Below are positions 8,805 through 17,853 of a stretch of 64,000 nucleotides of DNA, piece by piece; within the stretch, counting starts at the first letter, position 1; each line of letters begins with the position of its first letter. Source of the stretch: Alteromonas sp. 1_MG-2023 (GTDB lineage: Bacteria; Pseudomonadota; Gammaproteobacteria; Enterobacterales; Alteromonadaceae); contig NZ_JAUOQH010000019.1 in NCBI RefSeq assembly GCF_030547075.1, forward strand, positions 1 to 64,000, given 5' to 3'. Made by a program: the position numbers and the translations under genes. The notes under the pieces are model-generated. The model worked only from the letters and a program-made list of their open reading frames with translations. It was not told the origin of the DNA and made no database searches.

Positions 8805-10202
8805 TTAATAGCGGCGACAAATTGAAAATAGCTCGGCTAACTTTTCAGCCGACTTTTCGCCTGGGGCACTTTCTACCCCTGAATTTACGTCGATGGTTGC
8901 GCAGCCTACGTTAATGCCTTGGGCAATGTTAGTTGCGTTAATTCCACCGGCTAGAATGATTTTTTGCTTGTTGGCTATATTGTCTAACAATCGCCAATCG
9001 AAGCTTTCTCCTGTACCGCCTTTAGCATTGCCTACCTGGCAATCAAGCAGTACATAATCGATATTCTCGTCTTCTAATAATTGAGGTAGTTGCTCAGGCA
9101 ATGCACCTTTCACGCCTTCGGCTTGCCATATTTCACAACTTGCTGGCAGCGCGTTTTTCAGTGTTGCTCGATATGTTGCATCTTCGCTACCGTGTAATTG
9201 AACGGCGGCTAGCGAGAGCGATGTAGCTAACTTGGCAACATAATCGATGTCGTGATTTACAAACACGCCTACGTAATCGCCTTCAACGGTTTCTACGATA
9301 TCTTTTGCAGTAGATTCGGTCACGCAGCGAGGTGATTTTTCAGCGAAAATCAGCCCGCCCATACTGGCGCCACTTTCAAAAGCAAGTTGTGCTTGTGCAA
9401 CACTGGTTAATCCGCACACTTTTACCGAACCGTAAATCACGCTGCGAACGGCGCGATTTAAGTTGGCTTGCGACATAAGTGCACTGCCTACCAAGAAGCC
9501 TTGGCAAAGCGGGCTTAAGCGTAATACGTCTTCATGGGTATAAATGCCAGATTCTGAAATTACCACAAAGTTGTGCGTAGCCTTTTCCAGCATGGGCACC
9601 AAGTGTTCTGTGGTCGCTAAATCGGTGGATAGGTCGCGCAGATTACGGTTGTTAATGCCAATGATGTTTGCTTCAAGGGCAATGGCGCGATGCATTTCTT
9701 CTTCGTTACTCACTTCAGTAAGAATATCTAATGACAAGCTATTGGCCACGGTGGCGAGTTCACGATACTGCGCATCGTCTAGCACGCTTAACATTAGCAA
9801 CACGGCATCGGCGTTGTAATGACGAGCCAAATAAACCTGATAAGTATCAATAAAGAAATCTTTGTTTAATACAGGCTGTGCTACACGTTCTGTAACGTAG
9901 GCCAAATATTCAAATTTACCTTGAAAATACTTCTCGTCGGTAAGCACTGAAATGCCCGCAGCATAGGGTGTGTATGCGGTTAAAATTTCGTCTAGGTCGA
10001 AATGTTCGCGAATAAGCCCTTTTGAGGGCGAGGCTTTTTTACATTCAAAAATAAAGCCCGCATTCGGTTCGTTCAGTGCATCAAACAAGCTTTTGTTTGA
10101 AGGCACTAAATCTGCTTTAAAGCTTTCAAGGGGCAAAGCCGTTTTTCTGGCATCAACTTCAATGCGTTTATCGGCAACAATTTTTTCTAGCACATTAGGC
10201 AT
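8805..10202 (-). CDS. trpCF: Bifunctional indole-3-glycerol phosphate synthase / phosphoribosylanthranilate isomerase
   Basis: Fusion of the TrpC and TrpF barrels, as in enterobacteria. The N-terminal IGPS half (about 1-255) has FECKKASPSKG, with the catalytic Lys and Ser region, and VLTDEKYF. The C-terminal PRAI half (about 256-465) starts with VKVCGLT and includes GLIFAEKSPR, LDCQVG and LAGGINATN. I place the start at the ATG at 10202 because AGGAGG lies 9 bases upstream. It overlaps the trpD stop by 8 bases (ATGCCTAA), which suggests coupling. A longer reading to a non-ATG codon at 10232 is possible but lacks a ribosome site. Confidence 0.96.
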   Translation of the reverse strand: MPNVLEKIVADKRIEVDARKTALPLESFKADLVPSNKSLFDALNEPNAGFIFECKKASPSKGLIREHFDLDEILTAYTPYAAGISVLTDEKYFQGKFEYLAYVTERVAQPVLNKDFFIDTYQVYLARHYNADAVLLMLSVLDDAQYRELATVANSLSLDILTEVSNEEEMHRAIALEANIIGINNRNLRDLSTDLATTEHLVPMLEKATHNFVVISESGIYTHEDVLRLSPLCQGFLVGSALMSQANLNRAVRSVIYGSVKVCGLTSVAQAQLAFESGASMGGLIFAEKSPRCVTESTAKDIVETVEGDYVGVFVNHDIDYVAKLATSLSLAAVQLHGSEDATYRATLKNALPASCEIWQAEGVKGALPEQLPQLLEDENIDYVLLDCQVGNAKGGTGESFDWRLLDNIANKQKIILAGGINATNIAQGINVGCATIDVNSGVESAPGEKSAEKLAELFSICRRY

Positions 10203-11226
10203 CAGTGCTGACCTCCTGACTGATTTTGGCAACGTGGTTTAATACCGCCAAAGGTTTTGCGTCTTTCATAGCCTGCATGGCCATCTCGGTGCCGTCTTTA
10301 AATGAATCGGCGGTACCGGTAACTTTAAGTAGTGCACCGCAGTTCATGGCAATGGCAGCACGATGGGCTTCTTGGCCTTCACCGGCTAACGCAGCTTCAA
10401 TGTATTTCTTGTTCTCTTCTGGCTCGCCGCCCTCAATGGCCGATAATGGGTATGAGGAAAGACCGAAGTCTTCAGCGGTCACGGTTAACTTACGAATATC
10501 ACCGTGCTCAAGATCGTAAATGATAGATTCCCCATGCAAAGCAAGTTCATCTAAGCCGTCACCGTGAACAATCATGGCGCGATGTTGGCCAAGAAGCATA
10601 AGGGTTTTTGCGTAAGGTTCAAGCAGTTCGGGAGAGTAAACGCCGAACACACCATGCGTTGGGCCCGCTGGGTTGGCTAGTGGCCCTAGTATGTTAAACA
10701 AGGTTCTGGTCTTCAGAGCAGCACGGACGGGGGCCGCGAAACGCATGCCCGCGTGATAAACCGGTGCAAAAAGAAATGTGAAATTTGCTTCATCTAAGCA
10801 TTTTCTCGACAATTCTGGCGAAATTTCCAAATTCAACCCGAACTGTTTGAACAAATCGGCGGAGCCAGATTTACTCGATACACTTCTGTTGCCATGTTTG
10901 GCCACCTTCACACCACACGCGGCTGCAACAACACCCGCTGCGCTAGAAATATTGATAGTGTTGTGTCCATCACCACCTGTGCCTACGATGTCGGCAAACG
11001 GGTAGGTGGGGGCAGGAAAAGGCTTGGCGTTCGCGACCATGGCACTGGCTGCACCGGCAATTTCACCGGGTGATTCATGCTTAATTTTTAGTGCTGTGAG
11101 GACGGCTGCAATAACGGCTTCGCTTTGTTCACCGTGCATAATACTGTTGAACAAGGTGTAAGCTTCGGTTTGAGACAGCGCCGTTTGTTTGAGAAGTTTT
11201 TCAAGTAATGGAGTAGCGTCAAACAT
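10195..11226 (-). CDS. trpD: Anthranilate phosphoribosyltransferase
   Basis: Transfers phosphoribose from PRPP to anthranilate. The 343 residues are a normal length. The PRPP-binding GTGGDG loop is in DIVGTGGDGHNTINIS, followed by KHGNRSVSSKSGSAD, NILGPLANPA and HGDGLDELAL, all in family order. Unlike in E. coli, it is not fused to the glutamine amidotransferase, which is the separate upstream gene trpG. It lies 4 bp after trpG and overlaps trpCF by 8 bases. Confidence 0.97.
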   Translation of the reverse strand: MFDATPLLEKLLKQTALSQTEAYTLFNSIMHGEQSEAVIAAVLTALKIKHESPGEIAGAASAMVANAKPFPAPTYPFADIVGTGGDGHNTINISSAAGVVAAACGVKVAKHGNRSVSSKSGSADLFKQFGLNLEISPELSRKCLDEANFTFLFAPVYHAGMRFAAPVRAALKTRTLFNILGPLANPAGPTHGVFGVYSPELLEPYAKTLMLLGQHRAMIVHGDGLDELALHGESIIYDLEHGDIRKLTVTAEDFGLSSYPLSAIEGGEPEENKKYIEAALAGEGQEAHRAAIAMNCGALLKVTGTADSFKDGTEMAMQAMKDAKPLAVLNHVAKISQEVSTDA

Positions 11227-11230
11227 GGCT

Positions 11231-11860
11231 TTATCCTTGTTGCGTTAAATAGTCGATGCTTTGCTTCAGCAGCACACTACCTTGGGCCGTTAAAATCGAC
11301 TCAGGGTGGAATTGAAAGCCCAGCATTTTATCAGTTTTGTTAAACACGGCCATTACAGTTTCAGTGCCATCATCATTCACACAAGATGCACAAGGCTCAA
11401 GAGCATCAGGTAGCGTTTGTGCGGCTAATGAGTGATAACGGGCCACGTGCAATGGTTGTGGTAAGTCTGTGAACATATCTTTTTCTGAGTGGGCGATAGC
11501 AGAGCTTTTGCCGTGCATCACTTGCGTGGCGCGGCCCACAATGCCGCCATAGTATTCAACAATGGCTTGATGTCCTAAGCAAATGCCTAGCACGGGAAAG
11601 GTGCCTGCAACTTTTTTAAGTAAGGCTGGCATACAGCCTGCCTCGCTTGGGGCACCTGGACCTGGCGAAAGCATTAACAATACTGGGCTCTTAGTAGCTT
11701 GTTCTTGCATTTTTTCGAATAACATATCGGCGCACACGGTGTTGCGGTATACGTTTATTTCCAAATCGAGCGCGCGTAATTCATCTACTAAGTTATAGGT
11801 AAAAGAGTCGACGTTATCGAGCAAGAATAAGGTGGTTTTGTTGATCTTAGGCATACTCAT
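11231..11860 (-). CDS. trpG: Anthranilate synthase component II (glutamine amidotransferase)
   Basis: Supplies ammonia from glutamine to TrpE. A 209-residue class-I glutamine amidotransferase. The oxyanion stretch LSPGPGAPSEAG, the nucleophile Cys in LGICLGHQAI and the His-Glu of FHPESI form the expected triad. It is free-standing rather than fused to trpD. The start ATG overlaps the trpE stop by 4 bases (ATGA), consistent with translational coupling of the two synthase subunits. Confidence 0.97.
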   Translation of the reverse strand: MSMPKINKTTLFLLDNVDSFTYNLVDELRALDLEINVYRNTVCADMLFEKMQEQATKSPVLLMLSPGPGAPSEAGCMPALLKKVAGTFPVLGICLGHQAIVEYYGGIVGRATQVMHGKSSAIAHSEKDMFTDLPQPLHVARYHSLAAQTLPDALEPCASCVNDDGTETVMAVFNKTDKMLGFQFHPESILTAQGSVLLKQSIDYLTQQG

Positions 11861-13464
11861 GCTTGTGTCTCCGTTTCCGCTTTGAGTGCTGCGGTAACCG
11901 CGCTAATAACAGCTTGCGCTTTTGCACGGGTTTCATCGGCTTCAGCTTGTGGAACAGAATCATAAACTACACCGGCACCGGCTTGTATGAATGCGCGGCC
12001 GTTTTTCACAAATGCCGAGCGAATAACAATACAGGTATCCATATCACCTTGACCATTTATATAACCTACTGCACCACCATAACTGCCACGACGTTTTTGC
12101 TCTATTTCACGAATCAATGTAGCGGCACTCACTTTTGGCGCACCCACTAATGTGCCCATGTTCATACATGCTTGATAAGCGTGCAGCGCATCTAAATCAT
12201 CACGAAGTTGACCGACAACACGAGAAACAAGGTGCATAACATGCGAATAGCGATCTACTTTCAATAAGTCTTTTACGAAGCGGCTTCCAGGGCGGCTTAC
12301 TTTCGCCACATCATTTCGAGCTAAGTCGACCAGCATGATGTGTTCAGACTTCTCTTTGTTGTCTTCACGCAAGTTAAGTTCAATACGACTGTCTAAGTCG
12401 TGATTGATACTGCCATCTGGGCGTTTACCGCGAGGGCGAGTACCGGCAATGGGGTAAATTTCAACTTGGTTGCTTTCACTTTCGTATTTAAGTGCTGATT
12501 CCGGTGAAGCACCAAAAATAGTAAAGGCTTCATCTTGCATATAGAACATATAAGGGCTGGGGTTTTGTTCTTTTAAATGCGCATAAGCTAGAAGCGGTGA
12601 TGGGCAAGGCAGCGAGAACGTTCGCGATGGCACCACTTGGAAAATATCCCCTGCAAGAATGTGCTGTTTTAGCTCAAGCACATTGTTGCAGAATTCTTCA
12701 TCGCTTTTATCTACGCTCACTGCCGTCTCACCATCGATAGCAGCGCCAGAGGTTAAGGTGGGTGTCTCGGGTATAGACTGCAATTGCTGGTGCAGTGATT
12801 CTAGTCGCTGGGAAATTCCAAAATATTGCTGAGCCACGTCTTCGCCACTAAACACGCTGCCAATTAAATGGGTTTCACGAGTTTGGTGATCTACCGTAAT
12901 AAGCGTCTCAGCCAAGTAAAAAACAAAATCAGGGCAGTCATTATCGCCATCTTCTACATGAGGCAATGACTCAAACCCTGCTAACATATCATAGGCAAAT
13001 ACACCGCCTAAAAACAGCGCGTGAGGGTGTTGACGAATAGGCGTGATTTTTTTCACGATAATACGCAAGGTATCCATCACGCTGGCAGACTTCAAGCGAC
13101 TGTCTTCGTCTAGTTGCGCATCCGCGGATTCACATATTAAGGTCACTGAAGTGTCGGTACTGTTTTCGCACTTTACCCCTACTGGGCACTGCGTTTTAAA
13201 AATAGGCAGTACGGAAGCACCGTTTGCCGTCAGGGCCTTAACCTCAACACGGTTGCCATTGCACTCTAAACGCAAAGCGGCTTGAACCATCAATAAACTT
13301 TGTAAATCGTCTTTAGACTCAATTTCTGCCGACTCTAACAACAAGGCATTAGGACGTTTGGCACAAATATGTGCGAAGGCTGCAAGAGGATCGTCGATGT
13401 AATGCCCAACTTGCTCAATTGTTTCCACTTTGCCTGGGGTTGTGCCCAGTTCCGCTAAACTCAT
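11857..13464 (-). CDS. trpE: Anthranilate synthase component I
   Basis: Converts chorismate to anthranilate using ammonia from TrpG. The chorismate-binding domain carries GDIFQVVPSRTF, FGASPES, PIAGTRPRG, LVDLARNDV and GAPKVSA, followed by QAGAGVVYDSVP. An N-terminal LLLESAE motif matches the tryptophan feedback site (LLES in enzymes inhibited by Trp). I chose the ATG at 13464 because GGAGAG lies 8 bases upstream; the GTG at 13473 directly abuts that site. First structural gene of the operon, under the trpL attenuator. Confidence 0.96.
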   Translation of the reverse strand: MSLAELGTTPGKVETIEQVGHYIDDPLAAFAHICAKRPNALLLESAEIESKDDLQSLLMVQAALRLECNGNRVEVKALTANGASVLPIFKTQCPVGVKCENSTDTSVTLICESADAQLDEDSRLKSASVMDTLRIIVKKITPIRQHPHALFLGGVFAYDMLAGFESLPHVEDGDNDCPDFVFYLAETLITVDHQTRETHLIGSVFSGEDVAQQYFGISQRLESLHQQLQSIPETPTLTSGAAIDGETAVSVDKSDEEFCNNVLELKQHILAGDIFQVVPSRTFSLPCPSPLLAYAHLKEQNPSPYMFYMQDEAFTIFGASPESALKYESESNQVEIYPIAGTRPRGKRPDGSINHDLDSRIELNLREDNKEKSEHIMLVDLARNDVAKVSRPGSRFVKDLLKVDRYSHVMHLVSRVVGQLRDDLDALHAYQACMNMGTLVGAPKVSAATLIREIEQKRRGSYGGAVGYINGQGDMDTCIVIRSAFVKNGRAFIQAGAGVVYDSVPQAEADETRAKAQAVISAVTAALKAETETQA

Positions 13465-13492
13465 TTTTGCCACTCTCCGACTGCAAAAAGAT

Positions 13493-13522
13493 AAAAAAAA
13501 GGCCCGTAAATACGGGCCTTTT
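13493..13522 (-). terminator. trp attenuator terminator hairpin (3:4)
   Basis: On the minus strand GGCCCGT pairs with ACGGGCC around a short TATTT-like loop and is followed by eight T residues, a strong intrinsic terminator 30 bp before trpE. Alternative pairing is visible. ACGGG just past the leader stop (segment 2) can pair with CCCGT (segment 3) as antiterminator. CACTCCC, immediately after the Trp codons (segment 1), can pair with GGGTAGTG (segment 2). This is the full set of four segments of a classical Trp attenuator. Confidence 0.92.
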
Positions 13523-13557
13523 GTGTTTTATTCACGCACAAATGCGCACACTACCCG

Positions 13558-13614
13558 TTAATCGAGGGAGTGCCACCACCAAGAAGCAATAGTTGTTGCT
13601 GTTGTGATTGTCAT
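13558..13614 (-). CDS. trpL: trp operon leader peptide
   Basis: An 18-residue ORF reading MTITTATTIASWWWHSLD, then TAA. The three consecutive TGG codons at residues 12-14 are the sensor: ribosome stalling there would free segment 2 to form the antiterminator. The codon positions relative to segment 1 (His-Ser codons) are exactly as expected. The regulatory role of such leaders is established in enterobacteria; here it is inferred from the sequence layout alone. Confidence 0.93.
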   Translation of the reverse strand: MTITTATTIASWWWHSLD

Positions 13615-13659
13615 TAATTGCATGAATAAACTCGTGTTTGGTTCAATCTTGTACGAACA

Positions 13660-13713
13660 TCGATAGTTATCGAAGGCGTAAATCTGTATACTTGTACGTA
13701 TAGAAGAAAACAA
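13660..13713 (-). promoter_or_regulatory. Putative trp promoter and operator-like palindrome
   Basis: On the minus strand TTGTTT (13708-13713) and TATACA (13685-13690) are separated by 17 bp, giving a plausible sigma-70 promoter that overlaps the upstream edge of the divergent rnm gene. Just downstream is the dyad TCGATA-GT-TATCGA (13660-13673, as read on plus). Its size and placement fit a repressor operator, but it is not a close match to the E. coli TrpR site (ACTAGT half-sites), so TrpR binding is only a guess. Confidence 0.4.
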
Positions 13714-13721
13714 ATTCACCT

Positions 13722-14633
13722 TTGTGTCAACCAATTATTGAAAAGCCTTTGAAAATAGATCTCCACAGCCATACCAAATTCTCCGATGGGCACCTCACTG
13801 CAGAGGAGCTTATATTGCGCGCGCACACCATGCAGGTTGATGTGCTAGCCATTACTGACCACGACACAGTGGCAGGGTTAGAAACGGCGCATAACACGCA
13901 AGCGAAACAAAAACGCCCGTTAAAAATTATCGATGGTGTTGAAATTTCCACCAATTGGCACGGTTTCGATATTCATGTTGTGGGGTTAAATGTTGATAGA
14001 ACCAACTCAACCTTTCTAGCGCAACTAGAAGGCCAAGCACAAACCCGCCAAGCGCGAGCAGAAAAAATAGCTGAAAAGTTAGGTAAGTGCGGTTTTGAAG
14101 GTGTACTTCCACGTGCCATGGCGTTAGCTGGCGAAGGTCAGGTCACTCGCGCGCATTTTGCTCGCGTGCTAGTGAATAACTATGGTGTTGGTACCATGAA
14201 TGCGGCCTTTAAAAAGTATTTAGGCAAAGGCAAGCGTGCAGCAGTAAAAGCGGATTGGCCTAGTGTGGAAACTGCCATTGAGTGGATCCAAGGAGCGGGT
14301 GGACAAGCTGTGTTAGCACACCCAGTTCATTACGATATGACCGCAAAATGGTTACGCAGATTAGTTGATGTATTTGCCCAAGCGGGTGGCGATGCAATTG
14401 AAACCGCGTTTCCAGGTATTAGCAAAGACAAGCAAGCGCTAGTGAATGAACTCGCTGCCAGCCATAATTTATTGGCCTCGGCAGGCTCTGATTTTCACTT
14501 TCCATCACGATGGACAGAGCTAGGTAAGAATTTGGGCATTAGCAGTAACTTAACGCCTATTTGGCACGATTGGCCTGTGGTTGAGGGGTTTACAGACGTG
14601 GTGAACCAATCTGCACCTAGTGTTAGTAACTAG
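13722..14633 (+). CDS. rnm: PHP-domain 5'-3' exoribonuclease RNase AM (YciV)
   Basis: Metal-dependent PHP-domain phosphoesterase of 303 residues. Metal-ligand motifs are IDLHSHTKFSDGHL near the N terminus, ITDHDTVAG, DGVEIST, QAVLAHPVHYD and AGSDFHFP, in the standard order. The E. coli homologue trims the 5' ends of rRNAs and acts on pAp-like substrates; activity here is inferred. Divergent from trpL and followed by yciO, the same order as in E. coli. The only in-frame start just upstream of the domain is the TTG at 13722; a TTG at 13749 is an alternative. Confidence 0.9.
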   Translation: MCQPIIEKPLKIDLHSHTKFSDGHLTAEELILRAHTMQVDVLAITDHDTVAGLETAHNTQAKQKRPLKIIDGVEISTNWHGFDIHVVGLNVDRTNSTFLAQLEGQAQTRQARAEKIAEKLGKCGFEGVLPRAMALAGEGQVTRAHFARVLVNNYGVGTMNAAFKKYLGKGKRAAVKADWPSVETAIEWIQGAGGQAVLAHPVHYDMTAKWLRRLVDVFAQAGGDAIETAFPGISKDKQALVNELAASHNLLASAGSDFHFPSRWTELGKNLGISSNLTPIWHDWPVVEGFTDVVNQSAPSVSN

Positions 14634-14771
14634 TAATAACTAGCAAAGTGTCAGCAACTAGTTGTTAGCAGTGTTGTATTAGCTACTTTTCATTAGCCGC
14701 TTTCTATTAATAGCGTTCCATTTGCTAAATAGAAAAAGAGGCCAAGCAATAGGCATGAACAGGACATTATC

Positions 14772-15392
14772 ATGAGTCAGTTTTTCTATATTCATCCTGA
14801 AAACCCACAGCAACGTTTGTTGAACCAAGCTTGTGAGCTTATACGCGAAGGGGCGGTAGTGGTTTATCCTACCGATTCTGGCTACGCCATTGGTTGTCAG
14901 ATGGAAGACAAAAAAGCCTTAGAGCAACTATGCCGTATTCGAGAGATTGGCAAAGATCACAACTTCACGCTCATGTGCCGAGATATGTCTGAATTATCTA
15001 TTTACGCCAAAGTAGACAATACGGCATTTAGACAAATTAAAAATAACACGCCAGGGTCATACACGTTTGTACTAAAAGCCACCCGTGAAGTGCCTAAGCG
15101 TTTGCAAAACCCCAAGCGTAAGACCATTGGTATTCGTGTGCCTGATAACGCTATTGCGTTAGCGCTGCTTGAAACCCTTGGCGAGCCGCTGATGTCTACC
15201 TCGCTTATTTTGCCAGGTAATACCATGGCAGAATCAGATCCTGACGTTATTCGCGATAATTTAGAAAAGCAGGTGGGGGTTATTATTCACGGCGGCTATT
15301 TGGGCGAGCAGCCTACTACCGTTATTGATTTATCTGAAGATACTCCTGTCATCATGCGCCGCGGCACGGGCGATCCTGCCCCATTTGAATAG
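14772..15392 (+). CDS. yciO: YciO, Sua5/YrdC-type protein
   Basis: A 206-residue YrdC-fold protein that resembles E. coli YciO throughout: MSQFFYIHPENPQQRLLNQA, VVYPTDSGYAIGCQ (nucleotide/threonine pocket), HNFTLMCRDMSELS, KNNTPGSYTFVLKAT and IIHGGYLGEQPTTVIDL. YciO has weak threonylcarbamoyl-adenylate synthase-type chemistry in vitro but does not replace TsaC; the physiological role is unsettled. An AGGA ribosome site precedes the ATG. It heads a close-packed run yciO-scpA-scpB-rluB with gaps of 9 and 2 bp and one overlap. Confidence 0.95.
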   Translation: MSQFFYIHPENPQQRLLNQACELIREGAVVVYPTDSGYAIGCQMEDKKALEQLCRIREIGKDHNFTLMCRDMSELSIYAKVDNTAFRQIKNNTPGSYTFVLKATREVPKRLQNPKRKTIGIRVPDNAIALALLETLGEPLMSTSLILPGNTMAESDPDVIRDNLEKQVGVIIHGGYLGEQPTTVIDLSEDTPVIMRRGTGDPAPFE

Positions 15393-15401
15393 TGAATACA
15401 G

Positions 15402-16214
15402 ATGAGCAGTGAGCAATCGCCTATTCAGCAGCCGCTTCCGCTCGCATTTATTCACGGCGAGGCGTTAATAGAAAAGCCTGAAGACTTATTTATTCCGCCT
15501 GATGCACTAGAAGTTATTTTAGAAACGTTTGAAGGGCCGCTCGACCTTCTGCTGTACCTTATTCGAAAGCAAAAATTCGATATTATTACCTTGCCGGTGG
15601 CGACAATCACTAAGCAATACATGGAATATGTCGATGCCATGATGTCGTTAAAACTAGAGTTGGCGGCAGAGTACCTATTAATGGCCGCAATTTTAGCCGA
15701 GATAAAATCTCGGTTGTTGTTACCTAAACGTAGTAGCGATAGCGACGAAGAAGAAGATCCTCGCGCTGAACTTATTAGGCGGCTAAAAGAATACGAACTG
15801 GTTAAACAAGCCGCTGAAGACTTGGATATTCAACCTCGTTTAGAACGAGACATTTTTGATACCCAAGTATTGGTAGCTGACAGTGTTTCTCCTGTGCGAA
15901 TTGAGCCAGAGGTAAGCCTAGCGGAAATTGTCCTCGCGTTTAGTGGAGCAATGAAACGGGCAGCGGCATTTGAACACCATACCATTGCCCGTGAAGCCTT
16001 AAGTACCCGTGAACGCATGTCGTTAATTCTTAGTTTGATAAACGCCAATGAATTTACGCCACTTGAGGGATTATTCACGGTGGAAGAAGGTCGCGCTGGT
16101 GTGGTGGTGTGCTTCCTAGCCATTTTAGAATTGGTAAAAGAACAACTGATTTTTTGTATTCAGGCAGGTCCTTACGCCCGAATTCATGTAAAATTAGGCA
16201 GCAGTGTTGAGTAA
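15402..16214 (+). CDS. scpA: Segregation and condensation protein A
   Basis: Kleisin subunit that bridges SMC heads and ScpB in chromosome condensation. 270 residues: N-terminal kleisin helices with LETFEGPLDLLLYLIRKQKFDI, then LAAEYLLMAAILAEIKSRLLLP and an acidic linker (SDSDEEEDPRAELIRRLKEYE). The C-terminal winged helix includes RMSLILSLINANEFTPLEGLF and AILELVKEQLI. It precedes scpB by 2 bp. The N-terminal 30 residues before the kleisin motif are poorly conserved, so the exact start is less certain. Confidence 0.94.
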   Translation: MSSEQSPIQQPLPLAFIHGEALIEKPEDLFIPPDALEVILETFEGPLDLLLYLIRKQKFDIITLPVATITKQYMEYVDAMMSLKLELAAEYLLMAAILAEIKSRLLLPKRSSDSDEEEDPRAELIRRLKEYELVKQAAEDLDIQPRLERDIFDTQVLVADSVSPVRIEPEVSLAEIVLAFSGAMKRAAAFEHHTIAREALSTRERMSLILSLINANEFTPLEGLFTVEEGRAGVVVCFLAILELVKEQLIFCIQAGPYARIHVKLGSSVE

Positions 16215-16216
16215 TA

Positions 16217-16861
16217 ATGAAAAAAATAAAAACAGCTCAATTAAAACAACTGGTTGAAGCCGCCATCTTCGTTGCCGATGCTCCGGTGTCTATTCAGCAA
16301 TTAAGAGATACGGTGCTAAGTGACTTCACGGTTGCAGAAAGAACCTTAAAAACAGTTATTAATGAGCTAACCTTAGATTATCAACCTAGGGGTATACAAT
16401 TAGTTAAAGTAGCCAGTGGCTACCGATTTCAATCTGTGGATGCGTTAAGTCCATGGTTGAGCAAGCTATGGCAGGAAACTGCCCCAAAGTATTCCCGCGC
16501 TATGCTGGAAACTTTGGCACTTATTGCCTATCGTCAACCTATTACTCGTGGAGAAATTGAGCAAGTAAGAGGCGTAGCGGTAAGCAGTAGTATAATGAAG
16601 ACACTCACAGAACGAGAATGGGTAAAAGTAGTGGGGCATAAAGAAGTGCCAGGCAGGCCAGCGTTATATGCTACCACCAACACTTTTTTAGATTATTTTT
16701 CGCTTTCATCATTGTCGGAGCTTCCAAATTCCGATGCCTTCGATGAAATGGCAAAAAGTATTGAGTCCACCTCGTCGCTTAAGGTGTTAAATGAGGCACC
16801 GTCTGAGGTAACAGACCGTGCGACCGAAAACAAGCAAATAAAGAGTGATACAAATGACTGA
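16217..16861 (+). CDS. scpB: Segregation and condensation protein B
   Basis: Partner of ScpA. The 214-residue protein has two winged-helix domains: [21 protein letters not shown] (about 8-28) and [20 protein letters not shown] (about 97-116), the latter being the family hallmark, followed by [13 protein letters not shown] and [11 protein letters not shown] low-complexity acidic tail follows from about residue 175. Its stop overlaps the rluB start, consistent with one transcript. Confidence 0.94.
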   Translation: MKKIKTAQLKQLVEAAIFVADAPVSIQQLRDTVLSDFTVAERTLKTVINELTLDYQPRGIQLVKVASGYRFQSVDALSPWLSKLWQETAPKYSRAMLETLALIAYRQPITRGEIEQVRGVAVSSSIMKTLTEREWVKVVGHKEVPGRPALYATTNTFLDYFSLSSLSELPNSDAFDEMAKSIESTSSLKVLNEAPSEVTDRATENKQIKSDTND

Positions 16862-17750
16862 AAAGTTGCAAAAAGTACTAGCTAATCAAGGGCTAGGCTC
16901 GCGACGAGAAATGGAACGTTGGATTGAACAAGGCCGCGTTTCGGTGAATGGTACATTGGCAACATTGGGCGACCGTGTTGACGAAAGTGGTCAGATTCGT
17001 GTTGATGGGCACTTGTTGTCTCGTCAAACTGAACAGCCTGTATGCCGCGTTCTAATGTATAACAAGCCTGAAGGCGAGTTATGCAGCCGCCACGACCCTG
17101 AAGGGCGTGACACGGTGTTTGACCGTTTGCCTGCTATTCGTATGGGTCGCTGGATTGCGGTAGGGCGTTTAGATATGAACACAAGCGGCCTATTGTTGTT
17201 TACCAACGATGGTGAGCTTGCAAACCGTTTGATGCACCCTAAGTGTGAAGTAGAGCGCGAATACGCTGTACGTGTATTTGGTGACGTAACGCATCAAACG
17301 TTAAATACCTTGAAAAAGGGCGTTCAACTTGAAGACGGTGAAGCTAAGTTTTTAAGTATCTCGGGTAAAGTTGCCCCTCCAGGCTCTGAAGAAGAAAGCA
17401 TGAACCGTTGGTTCAACGTTACGCTTAAAGAAGGGCGTAACCGAGAAGTACGACGCTTGTGGGAATCTCAAGGTGTGCAGGTAAGCCGATTAATCCGTGT
17501 TAAATACGGTCCCATGGACTTACAAAAGCGTTTGCCACAGGGGGCTTGGGTAGAGCTGGGTTTAGAAGATGTAAACTCACTACGTGACATTGTGCAATTA
17601 CCTGAAGAAACGCAAACCATGGTGGATGTACGCCAAGGCAAACTAGATCATGCACGTTTAAGCCGTATGCGTCGCTCTGTGAAAAAACACAAGGTACGTA
17701 AAGAAAATGGCGGCGTTAAAAAGCGGGTAGCGAGAACGCCTAAGCGTTAA
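16854..17750 (+). CDS. rluB: 23S rRNA pseudouridine synthase RluB
   Basis: Makes pseudouridine 2605 in 23S rRNA. An N-terminal S4 RNA-binding domain (about 1-60, [21 protein letters not shown]) precedes the RsuA-type catalytic domain with the nucleophile Asp in [17 protein letters not shown], then REYAVRV and [12 protein letters not shown]. The C-terminal tail (last 30 residues) is Lys/Arg-rich, as in RluB. I prefer the ATG at 16854 over the GTG at 16845 because AAGAG sits about 8 bases before the ATG. It overlaps scpB by 8 bases. Confidence 0.95.
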   Translation: MTEKLQKVLANQGLGSRREMERWIEQGRVSVNGTLATLGDRVDESGQIRVDGHLLSRQTEQPVCRVLMYNKPEGELCSRHDPEGRDTVFDRLPAIRMGRWIAVGRLDMNTSGLLLFTNDGELANRLMHPKCEVEREYAVRVFGDVTHQTLNTLKKGVQLEDGEAKFLSISGKVAPPGSEEESMNRWFNVTLKEGRNREVRRLWESQGVQVSRLIRVKYGPMDLQKRLPQGAWVELGLEDVNSLRDIVQLPEETQTMVDVRQGKLDHARLSRMRRSVKKHKVRKENGGVKKRVARTPKR

Positions 17751-17772
17751 GTAATTCAAATGAATTGATTAG

Positions 17773-17798
17773 AAAAACGGGCATTGCCCGTTTTTTTT
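17773..17798 (+). terminator. Intrinsic terminator after rluB
   Basis: AACGGGCA and TGCCCGTT form a nearly loopless stem followed by a run of eight T residues, 22 bp past the rluB stop. It ends the yciO-scpAB-rluB transcript. Confidence 0.9.
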
Positions 17799-17853
17799 GG
17801 CAGCATTATTTAGGTTTAGCAAAGAAAGCCTAGAAGCGGAATACTTAATATAA

